Shown here piece after piece: positions 45,455-56,403 of a stretch of 64,000 nt of DNA; position 1 is the stretch's first letter; each line of letters begins with the position of its first letter. Under the pieces are notes generated by a model. The model had not been told where the DNA came from, did no database searches, and saw only the letters and a list, made by a program, of their open reading frames with translations. This DNA comes from Laccaria trichodermophora (Eukaryota; Basidiomycota; Agaricomycetes; Agaricales; Hydnangiaceae), in assembly GCA_018417955.1 (NCBI GenBank), contig JACTVC010000022.1:1-64000 (forward strand), given 5' to 3'. A program made the position numbers and the translations under genes.

Positions 45455-48400
45455 AGGCAACACAATATTTCCAGAGGTATTTCGGCACTACCAGCTGATG
45501 AAATCTTCGGTTTTAATATCTATTCAATGCACACAGGCTTTGGGAGGCAACACAATATTTCCAGAGGGATTTCGGCACTACGAGCTGATGAAATCTTCGG
45601 TTTTAACATGTGTTGAGTGCACATATTCTGTGGGAGGCAACACAATGTTTCTGGAGGTATTTCGGCACTACCAGCCAACAAAATCTTCGGTTTTAATATC
45701 TATTAAGTGCACATATTTTCTGAGAGGCAACACGATATTCCCGGAGGTACTTCGGCACTACCAGCCGACGAAATCTTCAGCTTTAAGATGTGTTGAGTGC
45801 ACATATTCTTTGAGAGGCAACACAATATTTCCGGAGGGATTTCGGCACTACCAGCCAACGAAATCTTCGGTTTTAATATCTATTGAATGCACATAGTCTT
45901 TAGGAGGCAACACAATATTTCCGGAGGTATTTCGGCACTACCAACCGACGAAACCTTTGGTTTTAAGATGTGTTGAGTGCACATATTCTTTGAGAGGCAA
46001 CACAATATTTCCGGAGGGATTTCGGCACTACCAGCCAACGAAATCTTCGGTTTTAATATCTATTGAGTGCACATAGTCCTTGGGAGGCAACACAATATTT
46101 CCGGAGGTATTTCGGCACTACCAACCAACGAAACCTTCGGTTTTAAGATGTGTTGAGTGCACATATTCTTTGAGAGGCAACACAATATTTCCGGAGGGAT
46201 TTCGGCACTACCAGCCAACGAAATCTTCGGTTTTAATATCTATTGAGTGCACATAGTCCTTGGGAGGCAACACAATATTTCCGGAGGTATTTCGGCACTA
46301 CCAACCGACGAAACCTTCGGTTTTAAGATGTGTTGAGTGCACATATTCTTTGAGAGGCAACACAATGTTTCCGGAGGTATTTCGGCATTACCAGCCGATG
46401 AAATCTTCGGTTTTAATATCTATTGAGTGCACATAGTCCTTCGGAGGCAACACAATATTTCCGGAGGTACTTCGGCACTACCAGCAGACGAAATCTTCGG
46501 TTTTAACATGTGTTGAGTGCACATATTCTCCGAGAGCCAACACAATATTTCTGCAGGTATTTCGGCACTACCAGCCGACGAAATCTTCGATTTTGATATC
46601 TATTGAGTGCACATATTTTCTGGGAGGCAACACAATATTCCTGGAGGTACTTCGGCACTACGAGCCGACGAAATCTTTGGTTTTTATATCTGTTGAGTGC
46701 ACATAGTCCTTGGGAGGCAACACAATATTTCCGGAGGTATTTCGGCACTACCAACCGATGAAACCTTCGGTTTTAAGATGTGTTGAGTGCACATATTCTT
46801 TGAGAGGCTACACAATATTTCTGGAGGTATTTCGGCACTACCAGACGATGAAATCTTCGGTTTTAACATGTGTTGAGTGCACATATTCTCCGAGAGCCAA
46901 CACAATATTTCCACAGGTATTTCGGCATTACCAACCGACGAAATCTTCGATTTTGATATCTATTGAGTGCACATATTTTCTGGCAGGCAACACAATATTC
47001 TTGGAGGTACTTCGGCACTACAAGCCGACGAAATCTTTGGTTATATGTATTGAGTGCACATAGTCCTTGGGAGGCAACACAATATTTCCGGAGGTACTTC
47101 GGCACTACCAGCCGACGAAATCTTCGGTTTTAATATCTATTTGGTGCACATATTTTCTGGGAGGCAACACAATATTCCTGGAGGTACTTCGGCACTATGA
47201 GCCAACGAAATCTTTGGTTATATGTATTGAGTGCACATAGTCCTTGGGAGGCAACACAATATTTCCAGAGATACTTTGGCACAACCAGCTGATGAAATCT
47301 TCGGTATTAATATCTATGGAGTGCACATATTTTCTGGGAGGCAACACAATATTCCCGGAGGTACTTCGGCACTACCAGCCGACGAAATCTTCGGTTTTAA
47401 TATCTATTTGGTGCACATATTTTCTGGGAGGCAACACAGTATTCCCGGAGGTACTTCGGCATTACGAGCCAACAAAATCTTCGGCTTTAACATGTGTTGA
47501 GTGCACATATTCTTTGAGAGGCAACACAATATTTCTGGAGATACTTCGGCACTACCTGCCAACAAAATCACAATGTTTCTGGCAGTACTTCGGCACTACC
47601 AGCTGACAAAGTCTTCGGTTTTAACATGTGTTGAGTGCACATATTCTCCGAGAGCCAACACAATATTTCCACAGGTATTTCGGCACTACCAGCCAATGAA
47701 ATCTTCGGTTTTAACATGTGTTGAGTGCACATATTCTCTGAGAGCCAACACAATATTTCTGGAGGTACTTCAGCACAACCAGTGGACGAAATCTTCGGTT
47801 TTAACATTTGTTGAATGCACATATTTTCCAGGAGGCAACACAATATCCCTCAACCAGCTGCCGAAATCTTCGCTTTCAACATGTATTGAGTGCACATAGT
47901 CTTTGGGAGGCAACACAATATTTCCAGAGGTATTTCGGCACTACCAGCCAACAAAATCTTCGGTTTTAATATCTATTGAGTGCACATATTTTCTGGGAGG
48001 CAACACAATATTCCCGTAGGTACTTCGGCACTACCAGCTGACAAAACCTTCGGTTTTAACATGTGTTGAGTGCACATGTTCTTTGAGAGGCAATACAATA
48101 TTTCCGGAGTTACTTCGGCACTACCACCCAACAAAATCTTCGGTTTTAACATGTGTTGAGTGCACATATTCTCTGAGAGCCAACACAATATTTCTGGAGG
48201 TATTTCGGCACTACCAGCCGATGAAATCTTTGGTTTTTACATCCATTGAGTGCACATAGTCCTTGGGAGGCAACACAATATTTCTGCAGATATTTCGGCA
48301 CTACCAGCCGATGAAATCTTCGGTTTTAACATGTGTTGAGTGCACATATTCTCCGAGAGCCAACACAATATTTCCGCAGGTACTTCGGCACTACAAGCTG

Positions 48401-48515
48401 ACAAAATCTTCGGTTTTAACATGTGTTGAGTGCACATATTCTTTGGCAGGCAACACAATATTTCTGGAGGGATTTCAGCACTACCAGCTGACGAAATCTT
48501 CGGTTTTGACATGTC
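45455..48515. repeat. Right array of about 34 units of 90 bp
   Basis: TTCGGCACTACCAGCC recurs at 45481, 45571, 45661, 45751 and on at 90-bp steps. The units are reverse complements of the left array. As 90 is divisible by three, frames run through several units and give 30-residue periods (GGNTIFPEV..RHYQPTKSSV), but stops fall in all frames within a few units. Confidence 0.92.
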
Positions 48516-48539
48516 TGATTTCAATTTGAGCCGAAGATT

Positions 48540-48783
48540 GCCTCATTTTTTGATGTTGTGTTGCCTGATGTGGGAAGACTTACCAATCCACTGGAATATG
48601 CCCGAATAGCCCACAGGGTATTGCATCGGGAATACGAGGAGGGTTTGAGAGCTTGAGATGCTCTTTTGGAGGCAATGGCACACAGAGGATCAGTTGAGGC
48701 AGTTGGATACTATGGTCATGCTGAAGGAAGAGGAGCTTCGGATCAAAGCAAGGATTGAGAAGGCAGAGAAATCAGTGTCATAG
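48540..48783 (+). pseudogene. Protein-like tail in right arm
   Basis: Frame ending at 48783 reads FWRQWHTEDQLRQLDTMVML and KEEELRIKARIEKAEKS before its stop; upstream stops interrupt it. The charged helical end could be the C-terminus of the element's lost transposase. No family is recognised. Confidence 0.3.
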
Positions 48784-49076
48784 TAGTGACCTTCCCCTGT
48801 CTTCGGATGTATCTTTCGGCCTACTTTTTCGTCGGTCCAGCATATGATCACATGTTAAATAGCCATTGGGCCCAATGTTGCAGGATATTTCACAATTGGG
48901 CCACACTATCTCACCTTAAGGTAAAAGCATGCATTGGGCCCAACTTTATTCAATAGTGTCTAGATAGCATTGGCCCCATTGGGGTAGCTCTATGGTACAT
49001 AGGTACAATTGACCATGTGGAGTACCATTGAACTATAATGTAACATATGAGTACTTGTGGGTTCCCGGTATTCCAC

Positions 49077-49782
49077 CTAATGGAATTTGTCAACACCGGC
49101 ATCGCAGGCCTTGGATTTTGATTTTCTTACCCATTTCAGAACGATGTCAGGCCTGTCTTTCATAACCTCGTTTATTTCCTTGAAAGGCGTCGGTACAGTG
49201 AGTGGCAAAGCAATCTTGGCCAATTCAGGGTAGTCATGTTTGATAGAATAGAATAAAACCTTGACAGGATGCTGAGGAATCGCTTCCCTAGAAACTACTT
49301 TGAATGTGATGCTTTTGTCCTAGGTTTCGAAAACGTACTGCATCCGTATCTTACAAACCTCCATCGCGGAAAAGACCATGTATTTCTCAACAGCCTCCGC
49401 TAACGGGTATAGAACGTCGAAAGTAATCTTCGAGGAATCAGGTTGACGATCGTTATGCATGTAATGCAATAACAGCCTCAAAACCGCAGACGATTCGGGC
49501 ATCTCTACAATTTCTCCTGTGACTTTCGTTGAGGTAGCTGGAGGGAAGCCACCACTGAAGGTTTCGAGATTGGTGCTGTGAGCTCCATAATCCACGCCGT
49601 CGGACGATCGCAAGATTATATCAGTTGGCAAAGGACAATCTGCGATTACTGGGGAGATTATTGTTCAGGAGAACACCGTAGAAGTCGATGAGAGACGTAC
49701 TGGAGCAAGGTGGAACTTGAAAATGTCTCTCAGGCTCTTCGGATGGCAACTTTTTACCAGCAAGAATACTTGGGGAGCTCAT
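49077..49782 (-). CDS. BTB/POZ-domain protein
   Basis: Exons 49782-49701, 49648-49339 and 49287-49077 close to 200 residues. The BTB core begins PTDIILRSSDGVDYGAHSTN, with the typical EIVEMPESSAVLRLLLHYMH and LYPLAEAVEKYMVFSAMEVC segments, then VKVLFYSIKHDYPELAKIAL. This is the small stand-alone BTB type that is greatly expanded in Agaricomycetes; the usual role is dimerisation or Cullin-3 adaptor. Intron 2 (GTACGT donor, 51 bp) removes a TAG that otherwise ends the frame. The stop at 49077 lies about 20-40 bp from the foldback element's end, so the element abuts its 3' end. A short terminal tail (KSKSKACDAGVDKFH) may be element-derived. Confidence 0.85.
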
Positions 49783-50111
49783 AGTGGTATATCTGGGGGC
49801 GGATGATCGATAATCGATGAGAAATAAGTAGAAGAAGCTGGAGCCTGGGAAGCACTTTCAGATGTCGTACAGCTTTCTGGTGTTGATATTTATGTACTAC
49901 AAACATCAGGAAAATCCAAATTTCTAAATTATGCACAATTAATGCAATCAAGGGAGTCGTGCACAATCATGCATAATTATGCTCATTTGTGTTCACCTCA
50001 AAGGAGTCACAGTCAATTATACATAATTGTGTTCCACCCCACCTAATAAAGATATATAAGCGTATGAATAAAATTGGGCGACATGACAGTGCTGAAAAAA
50101 TACTTATGTAC

Positions 50112-50150
50112 TGGTGCTGAGAGTGGGATTCGAACCCACGCCCCTGAAGG
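50112..50150 (-). other. 3' half of a tRNA ending in CCA
   Basis: Read on the minus strand this is GGGGCGTGGGTTCGAATCCC with ACTCTCAGCACCA after it. It is a perfect T-arm (GTGGG-TTCGAAT-CCCAC), the 3' acceptor strand TCTCAGC, discriminator A and an encoded CCA. No 5' half (GCTGAGA) lies nearby. On the plus strand it begins TGGTGCTGAGAG, the form of an LTR primer-binding site. The acceptor resembles tRNA-Leu. Confidence 0.6.
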
Positions 50151-50223
50151 AAAATGAATGATCAAAATTTAAAACAGTAGTACAAAAATAAAATAAGGAG
50201 GGCTGTAATTAGAAAACTACAAA

Positions 50224-53200
50224 TCAATATAGTATCCGATACAAGTGACGGTCTGTAAAAGTATTAACAAAGAAATGATTACAGAGATCAAGAACGTTGC
50301 TGCTTGTCCATTCCTGTGGTGCAAATCGTCCGAATTTGGGAAATAAGTGAACACTTCGTCGGACATTTGCAAGAGGAATGATACTGCAAATGTTGCGACC
50401 TTCACGATCCTTCACTGGCGATATTTTGTACAAGAGGTGATTTGGATCGGGTGAGTCTGGAAATGCCGTATACCATTCGACATATGCAAGATGAGAGGGG
50501 ATGTCAACACCATCATGAAACAAGAGTGGGAGGGATTTGATCGGCAAAGTGAAAACAACACGAACACGACCCACACGATAGCCTAAGAGTTTGAAGTCAT
50601 TTCAGCAACATAAAAAATTAAATGAGGAGGGAAGTGTACCTTGGACTCCAGTATCGCCGCCAGTCCCATCGTTTATGAGTGCTGTATCAAACCTTCCAGG
50701 AACTGGGTGACTCCGCTTGTCTTTTGTTGCCGGTCGAACATGGATTGAATCAGCCGTGGACATGATTTTAGTGAATGGATCTTGACGAAGATACTTGATC
50801 TTGTGCCACACAGGGATTTTCCGGAATGGTAGTCGGACGTTCCATATTTTCCGCTCTAGCTGTGCAGCAGTCAGATGAGGTTCGTTGGATCGTGCGATGA
50901 AACGGCGCAGTGCAACACGGAAAAACACTGCCCCATATTCCCTTTCCAGACGGTCAAGTGAAACGGCCCGAGCACTTGGGTGCTTTGCCATGGAAAGTTT
51001 TCGCTCGAGCTCCAATCCAGGTGGTGACCACTCACATGGCTCGAGGACTGGCGAACCACCTAGTCGCCACTTGATGTATTGATCATGGCGAAGAATCTTC
51101 TCTTTACGTTCAAGCCAGAGCGTCATTTGTGAGAATTCGTCCTTGAAATTGGTGGCCTGATATGCGTCTTTCGCAAGGTCAATGTGCAGCCGTTCAGTAT
51201 ATTCGGTATTGAAGTTGTCCGTTGTGCCGTAGAGTTTGATGAGCTCAACATAATGCCGGGCAAAGTGTAACTTAGGAATGTTGAAGCCATCCCGAATCCC
51301 CAGCTCGACAAAGATGTACTTGTTTTGATGAAACCGTGAAAGAGAATCTTCAAGAAGATCAAGCGTTTCGTCGGTATGAATGGGGTATTGTGAAAGATAG
51401 AGAAAATCGAGCAATGCACGAACTGAGCGCACAAGAGGGGCGCTAGAAACTCCCCCGGGGAGTGGAATGTCGATGATGAGACCCAGAAGAATTCGGCACA
51501 TTTGATCATGTTCCTTGCCAGTTACTCGTGACAGGGAAGTAATACCCTTCATGAAAAGCCGTATGTTATGATTTGGAGGCATGCGTCGACACCGAGCGTC
51601 AATTTCTTCTGCGCCGTATGCCTCGATAATCCAGCTGATCACATGCTTAACAATTCCTTGGTATAGCTGATGGAGAATGTCGGGGGTAATTGAGCGAAAT
51701 GGGTTGGCGTAGAGTAAGTCCCTCCAGAATGGCTCGGGAAGTGGTTTGATCCCAGCATTTGCGCACGTCTTCAAGAAACCAGCAGGATCCTCGTCAAATG
51801 AATCTAAGGCTTTGAGAATTTCATTGAGATTGCGCAAGCCTGGAGGTGTGTTCTCATCATAATCCTCAAGATGGTCACGATCCTCGGGACACGTTGGACA
51901 TTCTCCGGTAAAGATTCCAGTAGTGAGAACCTGCTCAGGATAATCTCCGACGAATGAGGCAAAGAGAGGATGACCGCGACGTGTGAGACCATCACCGCTT
52001 GTTATGGATAAACCTGATACTCCGGCAGCCTCCAAGGGCTGAAGTATCTTTTTCATACAAGCGTGATAGAGATTTGCAAGAAGCCGTCGTCGTTGAGCTT
52101 GATTTGAGACGTGTTCAAGTTTTGTTGTTGGAAGGTAGGCGAGCAGAATATATCCTCGAAAAGATGGTTTGCGGCGAATTTCTTTTGGTATGTTGCCGAT
52201 TGTCAGATAAAGAGGGTACGCCGTCTTATTTTTGAATAATGTGAGCTGGGTCTTGTCGGTAGAGATAATGATAGGTATAACAGTCGCTCCTGGACAGTCT
52301 CGATCAAGCTTTTCCTGAGTCCAAATTGGGCGTGAGACAGAGGCAAAGCAGGACGTGAGAACTCTCACCTGTGTTGTCCACCACCATCGTCCGGTATGCA
52401 TGTCATGGTACATCCGTACCGATTTCCTCTCATCAGTGTAGTGTTTTTCTGGTCGAAAGACCAAATACGGTGTAAAATCCGGATCTCCAAAGAGCGACTT
52501 GATGCAGGCGACGATGTCTCGAAAGTACACTTCGCAAACCTCAGATCCAACCATTACTTCGTGGCGCTTGAATGAAGGTCGTCCAGGCAGTGAGTTATCA
52601 ATCACTTTGTTGAGTTCTGTAGAGTTCTTGAAGGACAGTCCAAGGGTTTCAACGATCTGGGGTGTAATGTGAGTTGATTTGAAGTCCTTTCTTATGAGGT
52701 AACTCACCCCTTCAATTGCCATAAGTTCATTGAAGGCCGTCGAGCTGGGACCTCTCAACTTGGCCCACTGCGCAATCTCCCACTCCATACGCGACGAAAA
52801 CGGTGCAAATGGATTATCCTCGCTGCCCACAGCCGTCGAGTACTGCGTATTTTGATCGGTGTCTCGCCGTGAATGCACCGCGCCTGCTGAATTTCCTGGG
52901 AATGGAACGATGAAAGGTTGATTCTTCAGTGGCTCTTGCTCACCACCACGCAGTCTGAGTGCCGGTTCACTGTTGGTACGCCCATTTTCATCCTCCAAAT
53001 CCATTGGCCTGGCTTTCTCACTCTCTGAGTTGTTGCGTTCAGGCTCTATCCCAACTTCATCCTCTGCATCCCTCGCATCCATATCAACATCATTGGCTTC
53101 CTCCGAATCTGAGTCTCTATCCCCCTCACTCTCAGAGTTACTGTCACTCCCCCCACCATCCCCAATTTCCGCATCATCGTTCTCTTCCGCTAACCCAAAA

Positions 53201-53544
53201 TCATCCATAGTATAATCCTCATAATCACCATAGAAGTCGCCCGCCACATCCACGTGCATTGAGAATTCACGAACGGGCTCGCTTGCGTGTGCGTCAAGAA
53301 TTGCTGGGCCAAACACAGGACGTGTACGTTCTCGTGGCCCATCTCCTTCGATTTCTGACTCGTCTGATTCCAGCTCCTGTTCGCTGTCGGTCCCACCCAC
53401 ATCAGAATCTGTGGATAACTCTAGCTTGTCGTTCAGCAGAGCATGGTATGCTTGACATCGTGGGTTTTTGCTTTTTCGTAGGTGAGGTTGAAACCCACTT
53501 CGTCTGAATGCCTTCCCACAACCTTCGCAGACTGTCGACGGCAT
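50224..53544 (-). CDS. Plavaka-type transposase
   Basis: Exons 53544-50640 and 50582-50224 close to 1,087 residues. The N-terminus has a Cys/His finger (VCEGCGKAFRRSGFQPHLRK). A long acidic region (residues ~35-200) follows. The family core is clear: EIAQWAKLRGPSSTAFNELM, LGLSFKNSTELNKVIDNSLP, YHDMHTGRWWWTTQ, VIPIIISTDKTQLTLFKNKT, YPLYLTIGNIPKEIRRKPS, SFVGDYPEQ, GECPTCPEDRD. The C-terminal exon carries RVRVVFTLP and GRFAPQEW. Such proteins catalyse cut-and-paste transposition. No internal stop or frameshift is seen, so it may be functional. The start is the first ATG directly ahead of the finger. Confidence 0.93.
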
Positions 53545-53802
53545 AATGATAGAGTGATAAGGACGTCGGATTTGTCGGACGCCGTATGCAGTAAGTTCGG
53601 ACCTTGGCAGCTTTTACATTTGATTTTTTTTGTTTACCAGAAAAACAGAACCATCATACGACTCCTTATTCACTCTCTGTTTTCGACCCCCATTCCCCAT
53701 CTCAATTCTCTATCTCAGTTTCTTTGCCCGTCCCTCTTTTCATATCTTTATTTCATCTCTTATCCATATAGCCACATCCCCTATTTCCCATCATATTTCG
53801 TA
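53545..53802. promoter_or_regulatory. Bidirectional promoter of the transposon
   Basis: A 258-bp interval separates the divergent start codons of the transposase and the DUF6532-type gene. It is strongly CT-rich on the plus strand from 53650 to 53790 (CCCCATTCCCCATCTCAATT and similar), as is usual for fungal promoters. Confidence 0.6.
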
Positions 53803-56403
53803 ATGGCAACTAAGGCACCTGAAGCCTCTAACCGAGCTACGGGAGCCACAGCTCAGGAGAAGCGCCGACAGACACTCGAACGGAAGAAACTCCAAGAACA
53901 AGCCCAACTTCGGGCACTCGAATTAGCAGGCAAACGTATGTTTTTTTGCCCTCCCCTATTGACGTGGCCAGTCGCTAACCCTAAGTATCAGAGAAACGAG
54001 TTGCTTTGACGAAAGCCTTGGGAAATGCAGGTAAGAAACTTTGTCTGTATCCGCTACATCCTTGCTTCATCTCCAATCTTGTACAGCATGGATCGGCGCC
54101 GCTCCTGTTGGATCTCAGAAACGGCCCAGATCTCCAAATGGCCCCCAAGGTGGCGAGACTGCCAAAAAAGCCAAACGTATGCTTTGCTTCCCATTTTTAC
54201 ATCACGGTAGCTGAAAAAACGAATAGGTTTGCCTCTTCCAAATGCCAGGTCCACGGCAACGATGCAAACAGTAACCCCTCAAAGGCCACTCGCAAAGAAG
54301 CAGGCCCACTGTATGTATTCATGTCGTTATGTCATTCATTCTCTAATACACACAGTACCACCTTCTCACCGCCGCACGCCCAATGATGAGAACTACCCAG
54401 ACCAACGTCATGTGAGGTCCGCCAGCGTCTCTGCATCGAAACGCCTCCACAAACGTGACGACAACAACCCAGACCAACGTCATGTGAGATCCACCAGCGC
54501 CTCCGCATCGAAACGCTCCTACAAACGTGAGTTTCCATTTTGAACGCCTTTCAGTATTCACTCACGATGAACAGCCACGACATATCGTGTCGTCAACTCA
54601 TCCGATGAAGAGTCGCCTGAGCAAGAAGAGGACATGGATGCCTCACAACCTGAAGTGGATGAACACGAAGACGAGGACGAAGAGGCGGGTCAGGATGACC
54701 TCGAAGAACTTGACTCCGACGCCTTGAAGAGCACATTCACCCATGAGGTAGGTTCACGTATGTCATTCACGGCTCACTATTGATTCTTCAGCGTGTCCGG
54801 TGGGGCCGTGAGCATCTCACAAATGGAGAAGCTGAACCCGACGGCGACGACGATTATGAGGAGACTGACCCTCACAACGACCGCCATGATGACGGCGAGG
54901 GTGAAGAGGAAGCGGGGGATGACGACGACGACGACGACGACGACGATGAGGAGGAGGAGGAGGAGGAGGAGATGACCAAGGTCCAAAAGGTTTGATTGTT
55001 TCCTGTTCTGATATATTCTAGTCTCACGTTGATCTTTCAGAAGATTGGCAAACGTGGCTTAGAGCGACGTGCCGAGGTACGCTTTTCTTACCCATGTTCA
55101 GCCTGAGCATCCCAAATAATATCATCATAGCTCCCCACTTGGAAGACCCCCGCCGTTGCTGCCACTAACGACGATGAGGAGGTATATGGTTCTATAAATT
55201 CTATTATTAAGTATGTGCTAAACGTTCATGCAGCCCTTTGATAGTGCCAACTCAGACGATGATATGGATGATGAAGAGGGGGAAGATCAGAATGAGGGCG
55301 AGAATGTGGATCCCAACGCCAATTGGGAAAACGCTCGCTATGTCCCTGAGGCTCCAGGCGCACGGTTGATCAGCATTCGCATGCAGCCTCCAGCCCTCAG
55401 ACAGATCATTAGGGCTGCAATTCGTCAAGTGGTTGGTGATGCGATCTTCGACAACGCCTACCCACCTGCTAGCGACGAATTGACTTATTTTCGGAAAACC
55501 CTTCGGTCATGCGCCAGGAAGTTGAAACACACAGGTTATGCAGAACGCTTCAAAATTGATCTGCAGTTTGGTATTGTTGTTGCCCGTGTTGTGCGTAACC
55601 TTTTAATTTTATGTTGGCTAAGTTCTAATGTTCGAGTCTTCGACCATGTAGCTCAACGGACGGCTCTCCACATATCGCAGCTCTATCAAGAAGAAAACCG
55701 GGGGAAAGGTTGAGGGTTTCTATCAACTTACCGAAGGGCTGGAATGTCAGAAGCAAGTCAAAGCTCTGTGTGAAGACACGTCATACATCTTCCCCACCAA
55801 GGTGCGTTGAATATCAGCATTGTGTGAGATTTCGACTTTGATTTGACTCCCACAGGACGGCGAGATCGTATCTAATAAGCCCTTCCATCACCCCGCTCTG
55901 ATATCCACTCTCCGTGATGTGTATTTCTCTGGTACCCGTGGAACCTATGCTGAACGTTTTAGCGCACGTTTCGGCTCCTCTATCACGGAGGGTCCACGAA
56001 AGTATGAACAGGAACTCCCGGCCCCAATGGTTGCGCTGGCCGCCACTGGCGTGAGTAAATATACCTTACACTGCTCAGTTACTCATTTCCTCTTGAAGGT
56101 TCACTCGTCACTTGACGATTTTAGCACTGGCATTCATCAAAAGACTGAGTTCGCGGCTGACCTCTATGAGGACATCTACATTGGTCATATCACATTCCTC
56201 AACAACATCAAGACCGAAAGTCCAGATAGGTATCATCGCCTTATGGCAAACCTCTTCAAACTCGCATCGTGAGTCTTCGCTATTCAACCTTTCAGCAAAT
56301 ATGCGTTAGTAATCAATATATTAGGGTTGTCTCTACACGTCGCTCCACTGCGCTCACCAATAATGCCATGGCCTTACTTAACCTTGCAGACATGGAGGTC
56401 TAA
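53803..56403 (+). CDS. Transposon-associated DUF6532-type protein
   Basis: A multi-exon gene starts MATKAPEASNRATGATAQEK with a charged helical N-terminus. It passes through basic/Pro-rich exons (GSQKRPRSPNGPQGGETAKK) and a very acidic block at 54860-54990 (runs of Asp then Glu encoded by GAC and GAG triplets). The conserved part comes last: APGARLISIRMQPPALRQII, YAERFKIDLQFGIVVARV, GFYQLTEGLECQKQVKALCE, PFHHPALISTLRDVYF, PAPMVALAATG, then DDFSTGIHQKTEFAADLYED and a last exon ending LLNLADMEV. The pattern matches DUF6532, often found beside Plavaka-like transposases. Its role in transposition is unknown; a DNA- or histone-binding accessory is inference. Exon joins from 54300 to 55230 are not all resolved. 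Confidence 0.75.

Larger units (their letters stand above)
42480..49060. mobile_element. Giant foldback (imperfect palindrome) element
   Basis: The ends are inverted copies: CACATGGTCAATTGT near 42509 and its complement near 49006, with the adjoining GCTACCCCAATGGG at 42541 matched in reverse near 48976. Both ends are rich in GGGCCCAAT. Inside, a left array of 90-bp repeats (minus-like orientation) and a right array of the same repeats (opposite orientation) flank a 1-kb centre that is also inverted: GATCTCCTGG (44488) against CCAGGAGATC (45378), and GGGGTAAG (44801) against CTTACCCC (45005). The axis lies near 44906. The right arm is longer because its array has more units. No target-site duplication is clear. 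It resembles foldback transposons such as Drosophila FB in architecture only. Confidence 0.85.

Noticed and set aside
45498..47899. Proteins of 76-134 residues with 30-residue repeats
   Set aside because: They arise because the tandem unit is 90 bp. They begin and end at chance starts and stops, occur on both strands, and have no conserved start context.
43100..48515. CRISPR-like regularly spaced repeats
   Set aside because: The 90-bp units are contiguous and similar along their whole length, with no unique spacers, and the organism is a fungus.
55228..55713. Separate 161-residue acidic protein gene
   Set aside because: It continues in frame by introns into the DUF6532-type exons on both sides, so it is part of one gene.
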